DNA of 64,000 nt from Diphasiastrum complanatum (Eukaryota; Streptophyta; Lycopodiopsida; Lycopodiales; Lycopodiaceae). Shown here one piece after another: positions 32,646 to 43,653 of this stretch (the stretch's first letter is position 1; each line of letters opens with the position of its first letter). The stretch covers positions 47,368,612 to 47,432,611 of the forward strand of contig CM055109.1 of the NCBI GenBank assembly GCA_029204225.1, written 5' to 3'. The notes under the pieces were generated by a model. That model saw nothing but the letters and a program-made list of their open reading frames with translations, did no database searches and was not told where the DNA came from. A program made the translations under genes and the position numbers.

Positions 32646-35600
32646 CTATAGAAGTCCCAGAGATTTCAGGTGCTGAGCATGCTCGGGTGGCAGTTGTGGT
32701 GGTGTCCAATCGGATCCTAAGATCTCTCCATCCAGATCTTCAACCACATAGTCCTGCAGGAGAGAATAGACAATGAGCACCATGGACAACGTGTTTTTAC
32801 AATGAGCACTCGGTCAAAAACCACAATTGATCAAATTTTTGTATAGTGGACTACTAGTTGAAAAAGCTGTATTTTCCTAGCTAGAGCCCATTGTGAAAAT
32901 ACTCTGAGAATAGATGAAAAGAAGAACTTACATACGGGTCTAAGTTTCTTGAAATCATAGCAAAAATCCAACCATAATCAAGACCATTTTGTGGATTGGT
33001 GTACTCATGATACGGGTTACCCACATATTTATCGTCTTGTAAAACATGAATGTGTAGGATGTGATGGAGACCCCAATCTTGGAATCAGAGTCATGGTGGC
33101 AATTCTAGAAAGGATGCAGCCACTTCATAGTTGCATAAGTTCGTCAATTTATGGAACATTGAAAGAATTGGTGCTCTAAATTCATTCCTTGAATGCTTTG
33201 AGTCAGAAACAACATGGTTCTATTGAGGTGTGTCTTGTTAAACCTGTTCTTGAAACATCAATAAACATCCACTTTACTTCTGATTACTGTTGATTTTTCT
33301 AAAGACTATTAACAGGAAAAAAACATTGAATATATGACATTGGCATGAAACATCAGTTTGTTATGACAGTAGGGGTCAGATTCAATCTCTCTTTTCTCAT
33401 TTAGGGACACATACTGAGGCTTCTAGTACACCAATGGAACATATTAGTCACGTAAGGCCATTTAAATCCTCTCTGTCACCTTCATGTATACTAATGCAAC
33501 TAATTACTGAATTAAGGTAGAAGAGCACCAGGTTTGAATTTTCACAGTGCGTCCAAAATACCATCAAAATTAGTGTTATGGTGCTTGAAGGTAGCCATTA
33601 AGCTCAAAGGATGCTTCTTTCCCAGATTCGTCAGAAGTAGTTCTTGGAAACGCCCTTCAAAACATGTTCCAAAGACATAATATGAAAGAACCCCTTGGTC
33701 AACACTGTGCCACTCTGAGAGAAGATTTTATATAGTCAACAATTTGAAAAATTCAGTTTCCTCCACCTTTCATGGATCCATTTGTACCATATCTGTGGAC
33801 ATAAAAGCCCTATATCTGTGGATAAGGATGTCATAATTTCATCCTTTACTGATACTATTTCAAGTTTCGAACTCATTGAATTTAACCAATTTAGATTATA
33901 GATTTGGAGCAATTTGGTCACACTACATAGTAAACCTGCCTATTACAAAATGACTTAAACCCAGTAACGGTCTTAAATAAGTGGCCTTTACATTGCATGA
34001 AAGCTTCTGCACCAAACATTCAACTGTTACAGATGATGGAGATTGCATAAATATACCTTATCTGAGGCTTTTCTGGAACCTTCAAAAAAGCAGTGCTTCT
34101 ATAGTTACGTACCAGGAGTCTATGTATAGATAGACTAGGCCATCCAATTTAAGATGCTATCAACATTGATTCACAGTCACAAGGAAGTAGACATTATTAC
34201 TTTACCTTGCACTAAGCTTCAGCATAGTACAGAACAAGGACTGACTTCATTGAACCTTTCACAAACATAACTGAGCATCAGCTGATGAACTCTTTTCTTA
34301 GATTTCATTTCTATTGTTTTAAAAGATTCTTAGAGCAGCTCCATACAAACTATCCAAACAAACTGTAAGATACTAGAATGATACCAACAGCTCAATATGT
34401 TAATTAGCTAGCTATTTTGTATACACACTAACAGAACATCTCGTTACTAGGCATGAACTCTTCTTCCAAAATAAGGTGCCAACACTTTTAACTTGATCAA
34501 CAAGTGGAACAGATTATGGATCTTCAAAAGCAGATTCGAGGTTGACAGGCATAAAAACTTCAGTTACATGTAATGAACACGTGCTTTTAAGATAAACACC
34601 GCCAAACTTACTTTTGTAAGCATCCGCTTTGCCAAAATGTGGTAATGGCGTTGCCATATCCGTTGACAGACCATTGTGACAACAAGAACACTGTAAAAGA
34701 GTCCAATAATAGCAAATAGTACAAAAGCAATCAACGCCATAACAAGAATCACAGGAGCTCCAGCTTCTCCTGCTCCTCCCAAGCAAGTACCACATTCGCC
34801 AGCACTTCCTGCACAACCCTCAAAACAGGCAGTACAGTCTGTCCACATGCATATTGTGCCAGGAAGATGGCAGTCTGCACAGACCCTGCATGCAAGGATG
34901 TATATAACAGCATTAGATGGAAAATCAGAGTCTTGGAGCTAATGAGCAATGACCCAGCTTATCAAGATTTAACATTTTCATTCACTTAGAGCTGCTGCAC
35001 TGATAGAAACTTTATCTAGAGACCAGGAAGTCTCAGAGAGACATTATACCTAAATATTTAGCAGTCTTCAAACTGTAGCCTGTAGACTATTCACTTATCG
35101 ACATTTGGTAGTTAGTACATAAGACAGCTGATGGCCATTTGTGCATATTTGATAGAATTCTCAATTGCATGCATGTATAATCTGTTGTGAAGCAATCTGT
35201 ATTGGAAGACAAGAACTGAGTTTGACTTCAACTGGCCAAAATATGGGTCTTGAGAAAATGAAGGGACCATTTGCTTGGGGGCTAGAGTTGTGTGAGTGAC
35301 TGACTCAGATTGATCGAAGGGTATGCCTTAAAACAAGGAATTTTTCATAGAATCAACAATTACATCACAAAGGGTGGGCATATTCTTTTGTGAGCATGAG
35401 CACACAAACCAAGGCGATTTCCTAGTCCAAAGAAAGGAGAGGGAGGATACCACACCAAACAAAACAAACCACAAGATGTTTAATTCCCATGGATTGTAGC
35501 CCTTCACATCATTTGCTCCCTTGTGCCAATAAAAGAAATGAGGTTCATAGATCTATGTTTCATACATGATACCCCCGCAATAATAATAATGACTACTATA

Positions 35601-35708
35601 GGCCTTGCACGTTTCTTTATGCATTATGTTGAACTTAAACCACTGAACCCCTTGCTATTTCTTAATACCTATATATTACTACATAGAGTCTCGTGACTTT
35701 TCAAAATT

Positions 35709-35801
<93 letters not shown>

Positions 35802-37802
35802 GGATTCTATTTCACTATACTATTCCATGTCTGACTTTTGAAGTACAACTCCGTCAGAGTTATGGAGCTTTTACCAATATGCTCGGACTAATAGAGCACC
35901 AGCTAAAAAGATAATCAAACATGTCAATATTAGTTTTGCAAACATTTGGTTTTTTTTGAATTGGGGGTTCTTGGGGGATGCAATAACTTGCACCGCAAGT
36001 AATCTTGATCCACAGTGAGGATTCATTCTTTGTTAGGCTTTGTGACCCAACGATGGGCATTAAGACCAATATGGTGCCTCAAAACTGCTTAAAAAAACTA
36101 TAAATTTGAGGGTGGAGCAGCGATGGACTCCAACCCTCTTTTGCTTCTTCTCTCCTCTCGAGGGGACTTGACTGTTGTGGGTGCATAGCTAGATGAAAAG
36201 CAAGTGCAATTTGATAAGCAACTTGCCTCAAGCATAAGGAAGTCTTCAAAGCATATTCAAAGCAACTTCCTAACAAGGCTATTATTTTGAAGTCAAAGTT
36301 CCATACCATGAAGATGTATGAAGGTGAAACTATAGTGGCTAATTTAACAGAAGTCAAGGAAATCCATCAACTTTTTGCGGTTCACAAAGTTGTTGAAGAT
36401 GTGAACGTGGTGAGTGTCACAGTCAATGCACTTCCTTTAGTCTATCAAAACTTGGTGACCACAATTATGGTAAGAGAAAAAAACCCCCTCTTTGGTTGGG
36501 GTTTCTAGAATTTTGGATTCAAGAATAATTAAAAAGGGACTGTATATCGTTCTACTGGCAAAATATTAGATTGTGCAGTGGCTACAAAATTGTTTTCCTG
36601 AAGAAGATTCAGAATCCTTTAAGCTAAATTGTTGCAATCCATTCTGCCACTTTGTGGCTCATCCCCTATCTAGGCCCCATCAAATTCCCACAACAGCAAG
36701 GTGGTTAGTTTGTGAAATATATTGACAGGGACAACTTTATCATAACTTGCTTTACTAGGGAGAATAGGAAATCGTGGACTTTAAAAAACACGTCTTCTTC
36801 GTTCACTTCAAATTATGATCGAAGACACTGAAGTAAGGCAAAATAAGTTACATGTTTCTCATCTTCTGTGTGCATATCTCAGTAACCTACAATACCAGTT
36901 AAACCCTTGACTTTTGAGGAACCTAATCTCTTCCAGCAATAGTTAGATTATAAATCAGATAAATAGCTTAATGCAAGAGTATCCGTCACTATCAGCTTCC
37001 TAGGTTTCATGCATAGTCCTTAATTCAAATGTAAGATGTACTGGTTGTGCATCACACGTCTCAATGGAATGGAAAGGTCATTAACTTTAGAGGCAAGAAG
37101 GATAGGAGATAATTGTTTTGAATCAAGACTTTCCTATTCTCCCTCATAGATCTAACGGAACAGAACGTATAGAGTCTAATTGAAGGTGCAATGAACATAA
37201 ACATCGGTATGGACGGTGACGAGCTACATGGTAACTTAGTACACAAGCTAAGAAGAAAGTTTTCACAAACAACATACACTTAAACCATGTGCAAACCATC
37301 AGAATTGATTATCCAGAGTAATGGCAAGCCTACCATTTACTACGTAAGCCTATAATGAGACAGTGCCAACATATACACTCAACTGTTTTATGATTGCTTC
37401 CTCAGTAAGCAACTCAATCAACATTTCCTCGTGTTTTGAAAGAAAGGCTTTCATTCCACATGTATTGATGAGAAACACTGAGACTTTGAATAAACTACAA
37501 GTTAAATGGAATGAAAAGCAGCGAGAGCCAAGTTATGAAGTGCTCATCCCTGAACTTAGGCCTTTCTTGCTACTTTGCCTATAAAAAATGCACCGTTGCA
37601 AATTAATTCCTACTTTGCTGGGATGGAAAGCATTATCAGATCTGGTATGAAATCTTGAACAAATGAAAGAGACCAGACCCTGGTTGACAGCAGCAAAGGC
37701 AAAGTTCACGACAGGGCTGTGCAAGGTCGTTCCTCACTCGACGGTCATAGCAAGTTAAGAGGCAACCTGAGAATCCCAACAAAGCAAAGAACAGCAGAGC
37801 CC
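32646..37802 (-). CDS. MARCH-type (RING-CH) E3 ubiquitin ligase, C-terminal three exons
   Basis: The only clear host gene. Three minus-strand exons join with matching phases. Exon 37679-37802 encodes ALLFFALLGFSGCLLTCYDR and then RVRNDLAQPCRELCLCCCQP. Exon 34612-34885 encodes VCADCHLPGTICMWTDCTAC, a second membrane span (PVILVMALIAFVLFAIIGLF) and CQRIWQRHYHILAKRMLTK. Exon 32646-32753 encodes DYVVEDLDGEILGSDWTPP and ends KSLGLL, stop TAG. These blocks match, from memory, the conserved C-terminal half of plant RING-CH membrane proteins that ubiquitinate membrane targets. Borders: donor GTAAGT at 34606-34611, acceptors GCATGCAG and CCTGCAG; the donor of the first exon is an unusual GTCTGG. The N-terminal RING-CH exons were not found and may lie beyond the LINEs to the right. 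The introns hold a (CT)n tract and a Copia gag relic. No stop or frameshift is seen, so the gene may be functional. Confidence 0.85.
32754..34611 (-). other. Last intron of the MARCH-type gene
   Basis: 1,858 bp with GTAAGT donor and GCAG acceptor. I see no transposon or coding frame in it. Confidence 0.8.
35714..35799. repeat. (CT)n microsatellite, 86 bp, intronic
   Basis: Pure CT dinucleotides on the plus strand within the MARCH-type gene intron. Confidence 0.97.
36180..36510 (+). pseudogene. Copia Gag fragment within an intron
   Basis: Plus-strand relic of a UBN2-type Gag: FHTMKMYEGETIVANLTEVK, then NALPLVYQNLVTTIMVREKN near 36425-36484. The wording Y-Q-x-x-V-T-T-I-M is a common copia Gag block. 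No LTRs or pol accompany it. Confidence 0.6.
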
Positions 37803-38850
37803 CTACACGCAACAACAGAAGAAAGAAACTTGTTAGAAGAGAACTTCAAATGGTACTTGTCTCAAACAGCATGGATAACAGATTACCAGAATCTTTGCCA
37901 CTAAGCAATCTATACGATTATTGAACAGTACGTCAAGGGAAACTGAACACCTCAACTTTAAAATCTCAAGCTGAACTTCTCGGTAAAAATAATTATGAGA
38001 AAAGACTTATTTGTCAAACAATGTCCTAGCTAGTTAGTAACAATAACCTGCTTGGCAAGCTGTAGAATAGATGCATTCAGCATTCTGACATCGTCCTGCT
38101 ATCTAAAGACGCTTCAAAAGGAGCCAATCATACTTAACATGGAACCACCCACAACAGCCAACTGCTCGTGTACAAATACTATAGCAAAGTTAAAGAAAAT
38201 GTGCAAGTGATTATTTACCAGATTTCCGTGTATGCAAGTTAATTTTGATCCTTACAGATATTTCAACTGTTCATCTTCTCTACCTGCTGCTCGAGCAGTG
38301 CAAAGTTTTTTGTCTTGAAACCATGGAAAGATGAAAGTGGGATTCACAGATGTCGAAAATGTCAAAGGGTTTCTCAAAAAATTTTCTATACACTCCGATA
38401 ATTACTTTAGATGATGCCAAGAATATAGAGCATAGTTACCAAAATAGAACAGACAACACAGCCAATGATGTCATGAGTTGCACGAAGGCCAACACACACC
38501 AGGACACCACCACACACATCTCCATCTGCGATTGGGATTACTACATCAGACATCTTCAGATCTGTGCCATAGACGGATACATGATAAATATGGGCTATAG
38601 AATTCTAGTTAGTCCTACTTTTCAGACTAGACTAACTTATCAACTGAACAACTTCGTTACACACACGTACGCACACACATCTGTATATATGTATATTTAT
38701 TTGTACATATGAATATTATGTCCAGGATAATGCTTGACATAACAAAGGAAACGTGTCTTCGACCCTATGAGTCCAACCACAAAGTCTTAAAACATCAACT
38801 TCATCATAGCATGGACCACATGCTACGATACACCTACTCACATCGTCAAA
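37803..38850. other. No gene recognised; expected place for upstream MARCH-type exons
   Basis: I looked for the first transmembrane and RING-CH exons on the minus strand and found none that fits in phase. A candidate at 38440-38525 was rejected. Confidence 0.5.
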
Positions 38851-40434
38851 GCCCTATGATATACTAACGAGTACCCGAGGGAAGCTCTGTAATGGAGATA
38901 CCAAAGGACTCAAGGAGGAAGTCAGATGCCTGAGAAAACCATGACAAATGTATAGCCTTAATCATGAAGACCATGTGAGGAAGCAAGTGCTATCTATGTA
39001 TATCTCCTATCTACATCTGGAAGTGCCTAGACTCTCTGAATATATGTAATACGCTGGAGAGCTGCTTCAATCTGTATAGGTGGAACAACAAACTCGGCAA
39101 GAAGGATCTCATGTGGAACAAAAGGCTTCCCCCGAATCATATGAGCTAACTTGGTGGTCTGTAATCTCGAGATATTGGCCCAGTGTGACGAAGAAAGACC
39201 AGTACACAAAACAGTGCGTCTGCTGTATATAAAGTTGTGGGGGTGACAATGGTATCAAAGAGTCGACACTTACTCCGAGCATCCCGAATGGACTTCCGGA
39301 AGTAAAACCGCTCGAGCTGAACAAGGGAGGCATGCCCCTTCCCAAGTCGAGTGGTAGCTGCCTGTCGCATACTGAGTGTAGGGCCAGAGAAAAGTATCCC
39401 CAAATATGTGTATGAAGAAACTACCTCTAGGACCTGTCCATTGAGGGTGAGCTCCTAACACTGCATGAAGGCTCGAGAAGTATTGAGGACCATAACCTTT
39501 GTCTTCCCAATGTTCACCCCCTGGCTCCATCTGGTACAAAAGCCATGTAAGCAATCCAACTGCCACAGTAATCCCTCTCTGGTCAAGGAGACTAATACCA
39601 CATCATCGGCATAAAGAAGAATGGCAATCAGAATGCCACCAAGTTTGCAACCAAAACCGTCGCACTGTGCTATGACATTCTCTAGCTCATCAATGTATAA
39701 TCCAAAAAGAATCGGTGAAAGAGAACAACCATGTTTCACCCCAATGGTACTCCAGATGTAATCAGAAATGCCACTACTATGTCAGAAACAACCTAAGACT
39801 TGCTCATAAAGGGCCATCACAGCCATAATCATGTCAATGGAGAAGCCGACATCACGAAGTCTCTAAATGAGCAAGGAGTGAGGAACAGAATCGAAGGCTT
39901 TCCTGAAGTCTATGAAACCACAATAAACCTTCTCTTTCATGTGCTTGGCTTCCTCAATCAAAGCCCGAAGCATGAGGATATGATTAGTAGTAGAATAATG
40001 AGCTCGGAACCCTGCCTAACCCAAAGCATATAACCTCCAGGCTTCCGCCTCTAAACTCACAGCAAACTGAAGTATAGTACCATATAGCTTCGCGAGGTGC
40101 GATAGTTACCAGGAACCATGAGCTCACCATTTTTATGGATAGGGTGGGTAATGTTAATGCAACAGGATAATGGGAAGCCATAGACAACTGCGGAATTGAG
40201 AAGAGTGGTTAGTGTGGTAGCAAGTAGGTCAGCAGCATAGATAAGGAGTTCAGATTCAAGGTCTTCGATATCTCTAGCCTTATGGGACTTCATTCTCTTG
40301 ATGGCCGCAAGTACCATGTCAGAGGTGAAGAAGGTGAACTCGGAAGGACGAGGAGAGATAGAAATGGGTGAATCAGTGGGTATCGTGTATCGGCTAGTAG
40401 CATAGTCGGCCCATATGCAGAGGTCATCCAAGAG

Positions 40435-40438
<4 letters not shown>
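38850..40438 (-). pseudogene. LINE Z ORF2 fragment (reverse transcriptase to C-terminus)
   Basis: A 5'-truncated minus-strand L1-like LINE. Reading right to left: an RT N-terminal segment with SPISISPRPSEFTFFTSDMV and AAIKRMKSHKARDIEDLES near 40260-40380; KHGCSLSPILFGLYIDELEN; the catalytic YADD at 39602-39613; VNIGKTKVMVLNTSRAF near 39480; and C-terminal blocks matching LINE Y (LPSGT near 38880). Several frameshifts break it. The 5' cut sits exactly at the (GA)n tract at 40439. Related to LINE Y through the whole length. Confidence 0.82.

Positions 40439-40514
<76 letters not shown>
40439..40514. repeat. (GA)n microsatellite at the 5' cut of LINE Z
   Basis: Pure GA, 76 bp. It adjoins LINE Z codons directly on the left and unrelated sequence on the right. 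Confidence 0.97.
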
Positions 40515-40516
<2 letters not shown>

Positions 40517-40844
40517 ATTTGATGTGCATTATGAACATTTCCTTCACTTAATGCATTGTGTGTGCATTAAGAGGTGGAAAATTTTTGCCATGGATACATT
40601 GTGAGGCGGCTTTATGGTTTCTGAATTATTATTAACACGTTTGTCAATCCTTGTGTGCAACACCTATCACTCGAGCACATGCATTGCGTAGGAGGAAGGG
40701 AAGAGAGGGTGTGAGCTCTCATGCTCACCACTCCAACAACAAGTATGAGGCTCCGCTAAGTTCTAATGACTCATGAAGTATAAAGTAACAACTTACAAAA
40801 AGGACTTTGAGGGGTGGAGTTTTTTTGTTACTCTTGAAAGGTGA

Positions 40845-40849
<5 letters not shown>
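40515..40849. other. Unrecognised spacer between two GA tracts
   Basis: 335 bp with no gene or repeat that I can place. It separates LINE Z from the 3' end of LINE V. Confidence 0.5.

Positions 40850-40889
<40 letters not shown>
40850..40889. repeat. (GA)n tract forming the 3' tail of LINE V
   Basis: About 40 bp of GA directly followed by GAAAGCTTTATTAATG, the common LINE 3' end in this window. On the LINE strand the tail reads (TC)n instead of poly(A). Confidence 0.9.
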
Positions 40890-40892
<3 letters not shown>

Positions 40893-41490
40893 GCTTTATT
40901 AATGTTTTTTCCATGGCAAAAGACAAATAAGACTAGTAAATGTACATGTCAAGTATGTAGTAACAATGAACGTCTCCAAACAGTAATGAAAACAGCATAT
41001 CTAAATACTCTAAACGCAAGTACATGCAATGAAATATGTAGGCGCATAGTACAACTAAGTGTCAAGAATGAGGTATAACACTATCATCATGTCCCGTCCT
41101 GCTGATGTTGTAGAAGGATGTGATACGAGCTGCAGCGTAGAGGGCCTCTGCTGGCTGCTGACGTCGTCTAGGAGGATGTGATGTGTCTCCTACTGATAGG
41201 TCGAGTAGCTCGAGCTGCAACATGGGTATGCGTGAAGCACTGTCTTTGACCTCCGTGAACAGGCATGTCATCATCATCAACGTATCCCAATGTGAATCTG
41301 AGGCCATGTGATAATCTTAAGTCCAAGTAATGTGGAAATACTGGGAACCCTGCCATATCTAGCTCAATGCAATGAGTCTGGTAATAGTCGGGTTTAAACC
41401 CCAACTGTCGTCTCAATGTACGGTGAGATATGCTCGATATAAGAAGCCATATGGCACCATCCTTCAATTTGTAGTGAGTTCGGAGGTGGA
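40890..41490 (-). mobile_element. LINE V 3' end (ORF2 C-terminus and 3' UTR)
   Basis: Minus-strand, 5'-truncated. The ORF2 end is readable at 41168-41467: SISHRTLRRQLGFKPDYYQT, then LDMAGFPVFPHYLDLRLSHG, matching LINE Y at 57100-57240 (LDTAGLPVLPHYLTSGLSHR). The 3' UTR carries ATTAATAAAGCTTTC and ends in (TC)n. The 5' end is lost where Gypsy-1 begins at 41505. Confidence 0.78.
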
Positions 41491-41504
41491 ATCTAGGAGA
41501 TTAC

Positions 41505-41974
41505 CGTCATGCCCATGACTGGTCTCGGGTAGCGTGTCCACGCTAGGGACCGGTAGACCAACAACCCGTAAGTTAATTGTGACTATAAGGGAATTGGGGC
41601 CCTTATGTGTACATGGTCATAATTAATGGTTGTTTGGTATGGGTCTATCAGTGAGTCATTAGGGAACTGGATGACGTGGCCCAAATAGGCTGTAGAGGTG
41701 TCTAGTGAGGTGTCACAGTGCACTACTAGTGGTGCATGGGCCTTGGAGGGTATAAGTATACCTGCTGGGCTCTCACTAGTGTATGCTTGATTTGTGATGA
41801 GTAGCTACATGCTGCTGGTGTGACTCCTCTTTCCATGACTCTGATTGATCCATAGCTTGGGGGCTAGATCCGTACGATCTAGGTTTGGTTGGGTTGGTTT
41901 AACCTCCACCGGTTCCCATGTGTTGTTACTTTGTATGGTATGCTTAGACTAGAATCCTGTTGTGAGGACTTTAT
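41505..41974 (+). mobile_element. Gypsy-1 5' LTR
   Basis: Starts GTCATGCCCATGAC (the expected initial T is C) and matches the 3' copy at 47930-48121 over its first 190 bp. It ends just before the PBS at 41977. The terminal CA is not preserved. Confidence 0.8.
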
Positions 41975-41976
41975 AT

Positions 41977-41989
41977 TGGTATCAGAGCC
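41977..41989 (+). other. Gypsy-1 primer binding site, tRNA-Met type
   Basis: TGGTATCAGAGCC, two or three bases after the LTR. Confidence 0.9.
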
Positions 41990-42947
41990 AGTCTAAGCAG
42001 GATTTACCATTGAAAGTGCTGAGTGGAAATCTCGACGTTTTCTCAAGAATCCGACAAAGTAAGCAACAAACGGTGGAATTGTGGGATTTTCTTCCCGTTG
42101 GAAGTAATTTTCGAATTGCAATCAATTGTGTGGTAAGTGCACTACCAGGCTCACAATTAGTTGGTTTTTGTGCTTTTCGAATTGGTTTCTTGGAGGGAAT
42201 TTTGTGTCAATTCTGTTGTTGCCGATTACTCTGTGGTTAGCATTTTTGTGAAGCAACAAGTTACTTTATTGGTTGGCTGGATTTTTCCCTTTAGTTTCTT
42301 GTTCTTCTCAGAAATGGTTACTGTATTTCGAATGCTGTCTATTGCCTGTTTGGATTGGTTTTAAATTGGTGGGAATAGGCTGTAATAGAAGCAAAAGTAC
42401 TCTAATTTGTTGGTTGTTGAGTGTTGGTGATGATTGACAAGATTGCATGGCTGCTCTCTGTGAAAGTACAGGCTTATGCTTCATTTTCCAGCAACCTAAC
42501 AGTTGTTTGCAGGGTCAGGAGCCTGTAAAACCATTTTGGAGGATGGTTGGGTTCAGATCTGATGACAATTTGTTGAGTAATTGTAATAGCCTGCCAAACT
42601 AGGTTTTCTGGAAAATTTTGGGCAGCATAACTGCTGTTTTCCAAGCACAGTGATGGCATAACCCTGCAAATCTTGCTTTGAAACTTTGCTTATGCTGGAA
42701 ACTTGTAAATAAAAGCAACAGCAAACTGTAAATCGCTGGCAAAGCAAAGCAATCTGCAAAAAACAGCAGATGATTGTGCCTTTGTGCTTCTTGCATCAAA
42801 GAAATGAATAACTGTGGAAAAAAAACTCAGATTAACTTGTTGTTGAACTCCTCCTGGGCGCCCTGAAACCTGGAACAGATTATTCTGTTTGTGATGGTGA
42901 TGAGCGGGCGTCTCTCCTCACTCTGTCCTCCCACCCGATGGCTCCAC

Positions 42948-43006
<59 letters not shown>

Positions 43007-43520
43007 CACGCGCGGATGGGCGCTCTCTGAATCCAGAATTCTCTGGATTCGGCCGTGGGGTAGTCCGAGGTCGCAAGGAGAGGAGAGGAGAGTAGTTGAA
43101 AGGAAGGGGGGGGGTAGGTGGCCCCCAAACTCAAAGTTTATTCTTGTAAACTTGGAGTTATGCATGTTAGGAGTTGGTGAGGAGGGGGTGGGAGGCTAGT
43201 CTACTGGTAATTTTTTGAGTTTTTTTGAAAGCCTAGGTTTTTTCTTTCTCGTAGTGGGTTTTTCAGTTTTTAAGAACTGATGGTTTAATTTTGCAGTTGT
43301 TATATAAGCTAACAGTTGTTAAGTGATTTATGCTGCATTCACGGTTAATTCCAGTTTTTTATTGCTTAGTACCCATTTGCCGATTCATTGGTATAATTTA
43401 CTAATGAGAGCAAAAATGGTCTGTAAATTGGTTTTTGTAGACATTGCTTGGTTCAGTAACTATTATACCCGTAATGAATGTGTTAACTGAACGAAATTTT
43501 TTAATTTTCAGTTGACAAGC
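41990..43520. other. Gypsy-1 leader with (CT)n tract
   Basis: Long untranslated leader without a Gag frame. It includes the (CT)n at 42951-43003 and a GC-rich stretch around it (GGGCGTCTCTCC, CACACGCGCGGATGGGCGC) unlike the AT-rich rest. Confidence 0.6.
42951..43003. repeat. (CT)n microsatellite in Gypsy-1 leader
   Basis: 53 bp of CT followed by CGCACACGCGCGG. Confidence 0.97.
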
Positions 43521-43653
43521 AAATGGATATCGATGAAATTTTGGAGGGGGTGCTACCGAGATTCACCCGGCATCACCAGGAAGTCATGGGGGAAATACGG
43601 AGATTCAGCCGGCCTCACCCGGCAGTGATGACACCCTAGACTCAGAAAAACTG

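Larger units (their letters stand above)
34886..37678 (-). other. Intron of the MARCH-type gene carrying repeats
   Basis: 2,793 bp. It contains the (CT)n tract at 35714-35799 and a Copia gag fragment near 36180-36510. The phase at both ends requires no further exon inside. Confidence 0.75.

Noticed and set aside
34749-34949. Alternative minus-strand frame of 66 codons
   Set aside because: It is an out-of-phase reading over the MARCH-type exon and its upstream intron; the exon frame is supported by splice sites and family motifs.
38440-38525. Candidate upstream exon of the MARCH-type gene (minus strand, hydrophobic VVSWCVLAFVQLMTSLAVL)
   Set aside because: It has GCAG and GTAACT borders and looks like a membrane span, but its end phase does not fit the next exon (37679-37802), and the phase that fits contains a stop.
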